From Skeletonema tropicum (lineage: Eukaryota > Bacillariophyta > Thalassiosirophyceae > Thalassiosirales > Thalassiosiraceae): DNA of 64,000 nucleotides. Position 1 is the first letter of the stretch, and each line of letters begins with the position of its first letter. The position numbers and the translations under genes are program-made. Of the stretch, positions 9,585 through 19,466 are shown in pieces. Where the stretch lies: contig CM074131.1 in the NCBI GenBank assembly GCA_037178625.1, positions 4,154,001-4,218,000 on the forward strand, in the 5' to 3' direction. The notes under the pieces are model-generated. The model searched no databases and had not been told where the DNA came from. It saw only the letters and a program-made list of their open reading frames with translations.

Positions 9585-10205
9585 ATGGCCGATTCAACAC
9601 CCCTCATCCCTGTCACCGACAGCAGCAGCACGGACGAAAGGCAAGGACACCGTGTCTTCGGCTGCTGTGATTCTCGAAGGGCCGTAATAGTGATCAATAT
9701 TGTCTTTTTGGCTCTCTCCTTCTTGGGCTTAATTTTTATGTTATTCGGCGTCTCCGCTCCAATAACTATCGGAACCATTATCGCGAGTTGCATCAACATC
9801 TTCATGTACTTCATTGTAACATGCAGCGCACTAGATTTCCATTACGTGGCGGTCATACTTGGTATACTTTGGGCAATCGCCAGTATTGTCTGGAGGACCA
9901 TAAGGCTAGTCAATTTCATGAGGTCCGACATATTTAATGACCCTATAATTAGAGATGGCACAATTTTCGGTATTGTTCTCGGCTATGTCTTCAATGTGCT
10001 CATGATCTATGCAGATTCGGTATATGTATCAGAGGTACGCAAGGGCATTATGTCACGCGAGAATCATTCTAGAGAGAAGTACTGGTGGTAAGATGATTTA
10101 TTGCCCTTCAGTTTGATTGTAGTGGCATTTCCCATTGCACTCACTTTGTGCTTTTACTTTCCATCTTCGCCTCTAATGCTGATGTACAGCTGCTCCAATA
10201 TGTAA
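9585..10205 (+). CDS. four-helix membrane protein family, copy A (two exons)
   Basis: Exons 9585-10087 and 10190-10205, 172 aa. I do not recognise a named family. The N-terminus has an acidic-dileucine-like motif (DSTPLIP), a Ser/Asp/Thr linker and GCCDSRRAV. Four hydrophobic segments follow (about residues 30-52, 58-80, 84-106, 124-146), then YVSEVRKGIMSRENHSREKYW. The unspliced frame stops at TAA 10089-10091, but that stop overlaps a GTAAGA donor. A 102-bp intron ending TACAG joins in phase 2 to a 16-nt exon, giving the tail W-C-C-S-N-M. The same arrangement is kept in every copy, which supports the splice model. Start in CAACCATGG context. Probably an endomembrane or plasma-membrane protein with a lipid-modifiable cysteine tail. 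Confidence 0.72.
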
Positions 10206-11402
10206 AATAAGCTTGCTAATGTGGTACAATAGAAGTAATTAAGCGTACCATTACCATACCTCGACCCTAGATCAAGCTTAGTAGAAGTAGTGTCTATCGC
10301 ACCTCACAGCGATATCAATGCAAGTTATAATGATAATGAATTCAATTTGAGATATTGTAGATATCATCGTACACTCCTTCAGCATTTGGCAGCAGTGACT
10401 TGCTGTGTTGAAGACGTTCCTTTTTCTAGCGTATGGTAGCCTGCTCAAACAGAACGTGCATTGCAACATTCCCATAGGATTGAAAGCTGCCTAGCGTCCT
10501 TGACTAAGCTCGGAGGGTGTGCTGAGAGCTTTGCCTCGTCTGACGAGGCCTTCACAACCTCGCTCGATCTGTTACATCGAATCCTTGGATTTCCGAATCC
10601 TCTAGGATTTAGGATTCGATAAAACATGACGTCCGAATCCTAGGATTCTGGCATGGCTTGCTTGAAAAAGAACTCCACTATGATGAAGTAATACAGAGGG
10701 CTACTGCTGCAGCAACAACATAGCAGATACTAACTTCACATTATTTTAGATTATTATGCCGACGATGTTCTCTCGACCGTTATTATTCTCGGCGCTATAT
10801 ACCATCGCCAATACACACGTCGACCGACATAATTTAATTTTCACATCCAGAGTACGCAATAATCAGCACTCGAGATAGCCGATAACAACAAAGTCAATAA
10901 CAACAAATGAGTTGTTATTCATGTACCATTCAATCATATGCTTCTAATGGATGTGCATGTCTTGGTGGTACATAATACAGAGTTTAAAGTATCAGATAGA
11001 CTATGTTATTAAGTATTAATTGTTGGTATGTGATGTAAATTTTTAGAAGTAATACTTGATAAATGTCATATTCCCCTCAATCTATCATTAATATGGCTCC
11101 CACAGATGCATGTAATCGTAATAATGAATTTTTAATGCTTGTTTGATCGATATCTTCGCCGTTTGCATTGAATTGTAGTTGATTGTTGTGTTCGACGGAA
11201 ACGAATAATTATGCAAACTTTTTGTACCGTGTAGGCGACGTCGTGGCGTTTCCTTCCGCCCCAGATGACTCAGCCGTCGTCTTTAGTCATATTAGAGGCG
11301 AGGGAGCGGGTTGGTTGCCTTTGTAATTACTTGATGCCCCTCCTTATCTACTGCTGCATAGCAGCGATATCGTATCATGGTCGGTCGAGGTTCGAGGTGT
11401 CT
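10206..11402. other. intergenic region with family 3' flank, no gene seen
   Basis: 10206-10480 resembles the 3' flank of other family copies (18360-18600 on plus, 30180-30360 inverted), including a shared stretch around 'cctcgaccctagatcaagctt'. The rest is AT-rich without a supportable open frame. One isolated AATCCTAGGATT palindrome lies at 10637-10648. Confidence 0.5.
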
Positions 11403-11407
11403 TCATC

Positions 11408-11609
11408 TTCGCCCATCAATCCAAGGATTCGATGTATCAGAGCCGGCGAATCCTAGGATTCGGAGCAGGAATCCTAGGATTCTGAGGCAGGAATCCTAGG
11501 ATTCGGACAATCCAAGGATTCGATGTGCAGCCCCCTCACGAATCCTAGGATTCCGAAATCCAAGGATTCGCCGGTATCGAATCCTAGGATTTTCAGAATC
11601 CAGGATTCT
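11408..11609. repeat. cluster of palindromic AATCCTAGGATT elements
   Basis: Perfect 12-bp palindromes at 11449-11460, 11470-11481, 11492-11503, 11541-11552 and 11580-11591, alternating with related non-palindromic AATCCAAGGATTCG units (for example around 11408, 11510 and 11558). Spacing is irregular, about 20-50 bp. No reading frame explains it. Confidence 0.85.
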
Positions 11610-11639
11610 TACAGATCGCCTCTACATCTCTCCTCGAAA

Positions 11640-11822
11640 TACATCAACGTAGGAATCAATACGTATTCACAGAACACGCGTCCCTCCCTCGAAAACACAG
11701 CAGCGAAGCGAACCAATTTTTTTTGCCTACACAGTAGCTAGCTGATCACTCACATAAAAAAGCAACCGACCATTTCCAGCAACGACTGCATATACCAACT
11801 CACTCGCCCTCCATATCACTAT
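11640..11822 (+). pseudogene. orphan 5' flank of a four-helix family gene
   Basis: Nearly identical to 18640-18854, the promoter and leader of copy K, including the ACGTAGGAATCAATAC and GAACACGCGT boxes. It ends abruptly after 'ccatatcactat', exactly where the leader of copy B resumes at 15379. No coding sequence follows. It appears to be the flank of copy B, separated from it by an insertion. Confidence 0.7.
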
Positions 11823-11879
11823 GAAATGGTGCGCGCGGCGATTTGTGACTGCATGTTGTGTGTGGTGTGTAGTGCGGCG

Positions 11880-13339
11880 CGGGCCCTCGGGGCCTGTTTT
11901 TTTTTGCAATGTACCCGTCTATAAATTTGCTCTGCAATGCTTGTTTTTGTAACATAAATGTGTCATGATGTCAAAATTATTCTGTGGATTTCGTGTTGGA
12001 TTTTTTTTTGCAATGTATCCGTCTATAAAGTTGCTCTGCAATGTGCAATGCTTGTTTAATAACATTCTTATAACAGAAACGTTTTATAGTACATACTCAC
12101 TTACTTACTTAGAGCCGTTCCAAGTTCCAAGCAAAATTGCATCTAGATGCATAAGATTTTGATAGCAGCTAACAAAAAAGTGCAGCGCGCTGTCCGAGCA
12201 ACCTGGAGCGCAACTGCATGCATGCATGTTTTTTCGTTCGACAGTCAGTATCTAACATGATAGCCGCTACTCTCATAGCCACCACGTTGCACAAACCCTA
12301 CCAATAGTAATATCCAGTGAACTATATTGCAGACAACACCCTTTGCAACTATTCAGCCGCAGGGTTTTATTATTACAACTGTCTACACCGCATAAATAAA
12401 TGACTAATACATGCTACATAAATGTCATTTCTGTCTATGATGTTGCTATTTTTATCCAGCCTATTGCAATATTATGGACAATAAATAGCCGACACTTCTT
12501 ATATATAATAATGTTGATGAGTTGCGGTCTTTAGAGCCGCTTGATCCGCCGTCTACAGGCTTATTGTTGTGTTAGAGTGTCAAATTATTTATGCAATTTT
12601 GTGCACATCTTGTGTCCTTGGTATTTTGGAGGTGTGGGGGGGCTTTAATGGTCATTCCGAGCAACCAGAATCTCACTTCATATTATCATCGGCGATGGGT
12701 AGCGGAGGGGTAGTGCCTATAGATGTTTATCATCTTCGATGGGTGCAGGGAAGGTGGTTGTTTTCATTTCAAATCTCAATGAAGTGGATTGCAATGATAT
12801 TATCTCCACCCCTACAGCAGCCGAAACGCCACACTGCTGCGAAAAAATCGCCATAATGTCGTTTAAGGGATGGGCCATCGATACCTTATGAAATATACTC
12901 ATGGACTGAGATAGGCGGCCATACTAGGGGTGCCATTGTAGGCCATTGTGGTGGCATCTTTTTCTCTTTTTCTGCACGATCATCGGTCATGCAAAAACCG
13001 AGTTGGCTTTTTGACGAAATAATTTACCGATCGCGTTTGACAGTACTTTATACCGATCGCGTTTTACATATTCTCAAATATATGACGTCACTTGTTCCTC
13101 TCCTAACTTCAACGTGTCAGCTTCTCTGCTGGCAGGAAGAACATGTCGCCATCCGTGACTTTTCCGCGCAGCCACTCATCGACTATCATGCTACGGAACA
13201 CCACATGCAATTAGAAGAGTGCATAAATAATAATGAGTGGCTTGCGTATGACATTCCTCGCACGCAAATCAATATCTTAAATATGTGACCATTACGGACC
13301 GGCATAACCAAACCACGAACAAAATTGACCGTATAAAAT
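11880..13339. other. gene-poor sequence
   Basis: AT-rich. The phrase 'tttttttttgcaatgtacccgtctataaa' recurs in diverged form near 11896 and 12001. No open frame here has the composition of a gene. Confidence 0.4.
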
Positions 13340-14783
13340 ATGCACACTTCAAGAGAGAAAGCGCAGCAACAGCAACCATCCTCTTCCGACGTGAACAGCA
13401 AGAGCGCTCGGAAGGGTGTTAGATGCTCATTTCTGTCTATTCGTCAAATAATTTACAACGTCCAACGGCCGAAAGTGCGTGTAGGCGATCATATCTTCCG
13501 CGAAATAGTAGAATTACAATCATCGCGCAATCCATGCTTCGAACACTCTACTGATCCACATACTCTTCTGAGGCTTGTTCTTTCCTCTTGCAATATGCGT
13601 GAACTAAAACATGTATTGTCTGAGCTAGGATGCGTAATGGATCTATATCGCACCAGACAGGAACAATTATCTATCGCTTACAATGTCATTTCCAATCGCA
13701 ACGTTACCTGTAACGGTTCAAGCTCAGCTCAGTTCTACAAATCGGATGCAGAAAGCAAAGCTGGAATAATGAATTATGGCCGTCGTATAAATAACAGTCA
13801 TAACTTGCAGTCGTTGGCTGCTCCAGAGTGTTCCAGCGTATTGTCTAATGGGTAAGTCCGAAAGTGTATTGTTAAGATGAGCTGAAATTGGAAGAAGCGT
13901 CTTATGTGATTCAGAATTTCATGTATAAGCGAAACGCTTAACACTGCGTAAAACATTACGTAGATTGATCGTACGAACATAGAAAGGATCGCTCAGTCAT
14001 CTACATTTAAGTCGCTTTTTGCTGTGTGGTATTAACCTTCCATAGAGTTCATGCCAAAAATAAAATTGTAATGTATGCAAATTTATTTTAAACTTGAACT
14101 GGTATTGTTTCTCCCATATGAATGTCGTCATGTCAAAAACTAATCACTTATCCTTACTTATCCCTATTTTCATTTACTTCAGCAATGGCGGTGTGACAGC
14201 GGGCAACAAAAAAGATGTTGTCGACAACAACAAGAACGAGCATGATATACCTCTTCTGCAGACAAAGCAAGGCGATTGCATCTCTCCCGCTCATGTTAGA
14301 TGCACTAACTTTGAGCAGGCAGAAGCATTTGATGCATCATGCAAATCATGGAGATCATGCGATAATAATAATGATTATGACGTTGTCGAGCAGGCGAGTT
14401 CTTTGTTAAAGTTAAAGCAATCATCAAAAAATTATGACATCGAACAGCAGTGCCCTAAAGAGAGCAATGGTAGTGCCGCAACTCCAGTGAATACTCATCA
14501 TCCGTCTGAAACGGACATACCAGCGTCTACTCCTTCTGGTGAGGAGTCAGCAGTTGACCCAACTAATCTTCCGGCGTTGCTGTATCATGCTGGGGAACAA
14601 CCTGCTACTGTTCGCGCATATCGCCGCTGCTCAGAAGATCGCAGTCTTGTGGGCCGCCAAACCATTCGCGATCATTTATATGATTCTCCGTCTACCAGTA
14701 GACTTCCGCGTAGCTGTCTCGACCGCCTGTTTCATGAGTCTTCTGGTTCTACCGTGAAGGAACTCACCTTTAATAAAGAATAG
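13340..14783 (+). CDS. two-exon gene of unknown function
   Basis: Exons 13340-13851 and 14183-14783; 331-bp intron with GTAAGT donor and TTCAG acceptor; joined frame 370 aa. I do not recognise it. The first exon encodes a polar N-terminus with a short Gln run, then a possibly folded part around residues 30-125. The second exon is hydrophilic and rich in Ser, Asn and Asp, hence probably disordered. No signal peptide or membrane segment in the joined product. An AATAAAG signal overlaps the stop codon. It lies wholly inside the candidate insertion 11823-15378. Splice-site quality and frame continuity support a real gene. Confidence 0.55.
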
Positions 14784-15023
14784 AGAGGACCTGACAAACC
14801 GCATCACCGAAATCATAACCAACCCAAACAAAAAATGGAAAGAAGCGAAGAAAGAATACCAATTGCCACACGATTATTTTGCCTAGTGGACGATACAATG
14901 CAATATTCACAACTTGCATGGAAAATAAATTTGTCTTGAAGACAAAATTATTTTCAATCGCGGCAACATGACAAATTAACGACAATCAATAAAGGATACA
15001 ACAAAGGGAGAATATTTCTCGTG

Positions 15024-15218
15024 ATGAAGAAACATGTCACCTATAATGACAATGTACCTGTATTTCTTTCTGCAAATGATGGTATCCTCGACAGATATAG
15101 CCAATCAATTTCTGTAAAAAGCGCCTTTAAGCCAGGTACTTCTCGCTTTCTACGTAGGAACAAGTACAAATCCTACAGCGGTATGGGTCTACAGAGCCTC
15201 TACGTGTCCTCCAGGTAA
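15024..15218 (+). CDS. short open frame, possibly an exon
   Basis: A 64-aa frame starting with ATG and ending 'YVSSR'. A GTAAAC donor-like site overlaps its end (TCCTCCAG|GTAAAC). The content is polar and not recognised. It may be part of an unmodelled gene in the candidate insertion. Low support. Confidence 0.2.
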   Translation: MKKHVTYNDNVPVFLSANDGILDRYSQSISVKSAFKPGTSRFLRRNKYKSYSGMGLQSLYVSSR

Positions 15219-15403
15219 ACCTTCTCACTAAATAGCTACTATACTGATTCCTACCAAGATCCCTGTAGAAAAAAGTTTGGAAAAAATGGAGAATTTGTGA
15301 CCATAAGGGGTTGGGCACCTCCCGGCCCCGTTATCGACACTTCACTGCGCTTGTTTCGACCCGGGGCCCCGAGGGCCGATCACCGTCTCGCCCGCAAGCA
15401 ACC

Positions 15404-15985
15404 ATGGTCGATTCAACACCCCTCATCCCTGGCAGTAGCGATAGCGACACGAAGCAAGGACAAAGAATCCTCGGCTGCTGTGATTCCCGAAGGGCCGTAA
15501 TCGTGATCAATTCTGTCATTTTGGTTCTCTCCCTCTTGGGCTTCATTTCGATATTGGCAGTCTCCGCCCAAGTTCCCATCGTTTTCATCATCGTGAGTTG
15601 CATCAGCATCCTCTTTGACATCATTGTAATATGCAGCGCAGTAAATTTTCAGTATGTTGCGGTCATCGTTGCTATAGTTTGGGAAGTCATTGGTGTTATC
15701 TTTGTGATTGTCAGTATGTTCATTGACTCCAGTTCCAAGGCATCGTCTAGTATTCTCTCCATTCTTCTCTATCTGCTCAATATCTATGCAGCATGTGTGT
15801 ACGTATCAGAGGTACGCAAGGGCATTATGTCACGCGAGAATCATTCTAGGGAGACCTACTCATGGTAAGATGATTTTTGTTACACCACAGGTTGATGTGT
15901 TACGACACTTTCTATTGGACTCACTTTATGCTTTTACTTTCCATCCTTGCGTCTAATTTTGATGTACAGCTGCTGTGGTGTGTAA
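15404..15985 (+). CDS. four-helix membrane protein family, copy B (two exons)
   Basis: Exons 15404-15864 and 15970-15985, 158 aa; tail S-C-C-C-G-V after splicing. The acidic-dileucine and GCCDSRR motifs and four hydrophobic segments are intact. Unlike other copies it lacks the ACGCGT box in the expected place; the matching leader sits about 3.6 kb upstream at 11640-11822. Its sequence and its 3' flank to about 16.85 kb are closest to copy I at 58500-59082, in inverted orientation. Loss of the promoter flank may have silenced it. Confidence 0.7.
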
Positions 15986-16238
15986 GCCCAACTTGATGTG
16001 GGCAATGAAAAGCTGGGTTGGGTTGGGTGGGCTTTGGTGAACAGACTCGTTATAGCAAAGACTCAAATAGTTATGACGAAGAGCAAAGAAGATAATCAGC
16101 ATTCATCAGAGATAAAATAGATATTAGAGTTAGAAGCAGTGACTTGCTTGTGTTTGACGTCTTTCTTTTCCTTGCAGTCTTCTCAAATGTTCTTCAATTA
16201 TTTCCAGCTTGCCACATTCCGCATACAGCTTCACAATC

Positions 16239-16409
16239 ATGGCATCGCCTCCTGAATGTTACGGCAGTGACATGCACGAAGATATGATTTACATCATCAG
16301 GGGTATCTGCTCATATCCATATGCAAAATTTACAATGAATATTATTGCCTTCGACTCCACGATGAACAGCAGCAAGATATTTTGTCTGGTACCTCTGTCT
16401 ACAAGATAG
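16239..16409 (+). pseudogene. small conserved frame MASPPECYGSDMHED..., probable relic
   Basis: A 56-aa frame in the 3' flank of copy B. A related beginning (MASPPE[CW]YGS) occurs at 58273 on minus (after copy I) and at 19737 on plus (after copy K). The three copies diverge by frameshifts or stops after 13-30 residues, so none is clearly functional. A shared GTAC[GC]T donor-like site and a TTTCAG acceptor-like site (here near 16435) hint at an ancestral intron. Confidence 0.35.
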
Positions 16410-17167
16410 AGTGCTCAGTTATTTGCATTTGTATTTCAGCACAGGTAACTGAAAAGCATTTTATGGGCACATCTCTCTACCTGATCGAAATATCACGCGA
16501 CGACTTTGAGGAATAAAGTGAACGTGAACCATCATCACCTCCACCTCAATAAACTCTTGCCCTTGCTGCGTAGTGGTTGCTACGTCTAAAACGAATCTTT
16601 GCAGCCAAATTTTTTGATAGTAATGATGGTACTCACCGATTTACCTGGAAGAGACCCTCGTTTGTTAAGATGGACCTTCTGAAATTCTGGATACAGAGCT
16701 GATCTGGCCCAGCCGATCCAGATCCACTCTCTCTACACCCGCTTTTGACCAATTCGATAAAAGTTGTCTAATGAGGCTGGTTACATGCCCAATTGATAGA
16801 GCGGGGAGCTTCACAAGCTCGAGCAACGGCTCAAAAGAGGGAGTACTTTACTTACATACTTAGTAGGCTTTGCTTTCAGATTTCCAAGCGCCTCTCAAAC
16901 CTTCTTTTGCTCTCTGTCTCAGCGTCACTAAATATCCTCACAACAAAGGAATCACTACATACAATACTATTAGCGCTACTTAAAGATCTTGGCTCTTCCC
17001 TCTACCTATCTTCCCCGCTCTCAAGCAAAATGCAGAACACGCGTCCCCTCCATCTATCACGTCTCATGAAAAGCAACCAAACATTTCCAGCAACGACACA
17101 AACACAGCATTTATTACCAACTTACTCGCCCTCCACATCACTATCACCGTCTCGCCTGCAAGCAACC

Positions 17168-18356
17168 ATGGTCGATTCAACACCCCTCATCCTCATCCCT
17201 GACAGCAGCGACAGTGACACAAAGCAAGGCCACCGAGTCTTCGGCTGCCTTGATTCCCGAAAGGCTGTAATCTTGATCAATGCTATCGCTTTAGTGCTCT
17301 ATCAAGTCTATATCATCAATGGTGCAATGATTTCCACATTTGAAACCCAAAACGTCATCTTCGTCATCGTTACAATGTTTCTCTTCTTCCTCTTCTACAT
17401 CCTATTAATAACGGGTGCACTAGAATTTGAGCATGTTCCGGTCATCGTTGATACTTTGGGCAGTCTTCATTATTATCTGTACGACCGTCGGTGTAGTCAA
17501 TATGATTATTGGTGATTTCAGCTATGTTGATCATGTCTTTAGCTATGTGCTCCATGTGCTCATGATCTATGCAGGTTCGGTATATGTATCAGAGGTACGC
17601 AAGGGCATCATGTCACGCGAGACTTATTCTAGGGAGGAGTATTCCTTGTGGTGAGATTATTGTTATTGTATTGCCATTCGTTTGATGTGTTGCGAGACAA
17701 TATCTCCATTTAACTCATCACAACTTTCACTCCACCAAAAGCAGTCATCGCAATGTCACACAAACAATCATTGATGATTCATCTCCTCTCATCCCTGAGA
17801 GCAGTGACACAAAACAAGGAAGACGAGTCTTCTGCTGCTGTGATTCCCGAAAGGCAGTAATCGCGATCAATATTATCGCTATAGTGCTGACTGTCTGCTA
17901 CAGCATTCTTCTTGTTGCTGCCGATCACTGGGACATCGTCATCATTTGCTACACTATCCTTTTCTACACCCTTGCTGTGTGGAGTGCACTGAAATTTAAG
18001 GACAATACAGTCATGGTTGCTATACTTTGGGCTGTCACTGTCATCAGTATTATCTTGTTGACCATCAACCTGGTAAAGCAGGCGGAGACAATTGCAAACA
18101 AATCGGCCATGAGATGTATGATTATTGCTAATGTTATTCTCTATGTGCTCCATGTGCTCATGATCTATGCGGATTGGGTGTATGTATCAGAGGTACGCAA
18201 GGGCATTATGTCACTCGAGAATCATTCTAGAGTGAATTATTCATGGTAAGATTATTGTATTGCTGTTCAATTTGATGCGTTGCGACATCCATTGAACTCA
18301 CTTTGTGCTTTTACTTTCCATCTTTGCGTCTGATGTACAGCTGCTGCAATGTGTAA
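17168..18356 (+). pseudogene. fused double-unit four-helix gene, copy C+D, with a 2-nt deletion
   Basis: Three exons predicted: 17168-17650, 17745-18245 and 18341-18356. Unit C begins MVDSTPLIL and ends TTCCTTGTG|GTGAG. Its donor, paired with GCAG at 17744, joins in the normal frame to unit D. Unit D has no ATG: the usual start position reads ATT-GAT. Unit D ends S-C-C-C-N-V through a 16-nt exon. Compared with its paralogues, unit C lacks 2 nt after position 17450 (gttg|atactttggg versus gttgctatactttggg), which shifts the frame and yields a stop at 17513-17515. The inverted counterpart at 30369-31560 is intact. Confidence 0.65.
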
Positions 18357-18671
18357 ATTCAGCTTGCTAATGTGGCACAATAATAAAGCGCTACCATACC
18401 TCGACCCTAGATCAAGCTTTGTAGAAGTGTCTATCGCACCTCAATGCAAGTTATAATGATAATGAATTCAATTTGAGATAATATAGATATTATTTGTCCT
18501 AAATCATGCACTCCTTCAGCAGTTAGCAGCATTTACTTGCTTGTGTTCAAGGCGTTCCTTTTTCTAGCGTATGGTAGCCTGCTCAAACAGAGCATGATTG
18601 AAGAAAAGAGTTCAGCTTCCTCACCGCAGAGGATGCCATCCATCCAACGTAGGAATCAATACGTATTCACA

Positions 18672-18681
18672 GAACACGCGT
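18672..18681 (+). promoter_or_regulatory. GAACACGCGT box before copy K
   Basis: Lies 198 bp before the ATG at 18879 and 25 bp after the start of ACGTAGGAATCAATAC at 18647-18662. A CT microsatellite followed by tctctagagagct lies between box and gene, which accounts for the longer spacing. Confidence 0.5.
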
Positions 18682-18878
18682 CCCTCCCTCGAAAACACAG
18701 CAACGAAGCGAACCAATTTTTTTGACCTACTTACACAGTCTCTCTCTCTCTAGAGAGCTGATCATATCATAATATCACTTAACTCACATAAAAAGCAACC
18801 TAACATTTCCAGCAACGACTGCATATACCAACTCACTCGCTCTCCACATCACTATCACCGTCTCGCCCGCAAGCAACC

Positions 18879-19466
18879 ATGGTCGATTCAACACCCCTCA
18901 TCCCTGGCAGTAGCGATAGCGACACGAAGCAAGGACAAAGAATCCTCGGCTGCTGTGATTCCCGAAGGGCCGTAATCGTGATCAATTCTATCGCTTTAGC
19001 GCTCTCCTGCCTGGGCTTCACTCTGATATTGACCTTCACTCCAGTGACCATCGGTTTCATCATCGCAATTTGCATCAGCATCCTCTTCTACATCATTGTA
19101 ATATGCAGCGCAAAACATTATCGGGTCGTTGCGGTCGTCGTTGCCATATTTTTTTCAGTCTTTGGCATTATCGTGAATATCGTAATTATGGCAAAGAATT
19201 ATGAAGGATATACATTTACCACTGGCTCGAAATTTGGTATTGTTCTCGGCTATTTCTTCACTGTGCTCAATATCTATGCAGAATGTGTATACGTGTCAGA
19301 GGTAGGCAAGGGCATTATGACACGCGAGAATTATGCTAGGGAGGTCTAGTAAGTGATTTGTTACCCTTCAGTTTGATGTGCTATGACATTTTCCATTGAA
19401 CTCACTTTGTGCTTTTACTTTCCATCCTTGCGTCTGATTCTGATTCACAGCTGCTGCATTGTGTAA
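18879..19466 (+). CDS. four-helix membrane protein family, copy K (two exons)
   Basis: Exons 18879-19348 and 19451-19466, 161 aa. The donor here is GTAAGT after GAGGTCTA, so the local end differs from other copies (REV then Y-C-C-I-V). The unspliced frame would stop at TAG 19347-19349. The tail C-C-I-V is the closest of all copies to a canonical CaaX prenylation box. Start in CAACCATGG context, four hydrophobic segments present, full leader intact. Confidence 0.72.

Larger units (their letters stand above)
11823..15378. mobile_element. candidate 3.56-kb insertion between a family leader and its gene
   Basis: The left side stops at a family leader (...atcactat) and the right side resumes the same leader two bases on (atcaccgtctcgcccgc). 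A 13-bp inverted pair, GGCCCTCGGGGCC at 11882-11894 and GGCCCCGAGGGCC at 15365-15377, lies about 60 bp inside the left end and at the right end. The interval carries a two-exon gene (13340-14783) of unknown type and no recognisable transposase. Whether this is a transposon or a translocated block is open. Confidence 0.4.

Noticed and set aside
16793..17167. Open frame extending copy C upstream by 125 codons
   Set aside because: This part is leader and 3' flank sequence found non-coding in other copies; the conserved ATG in CAACCATGG context is the better start.
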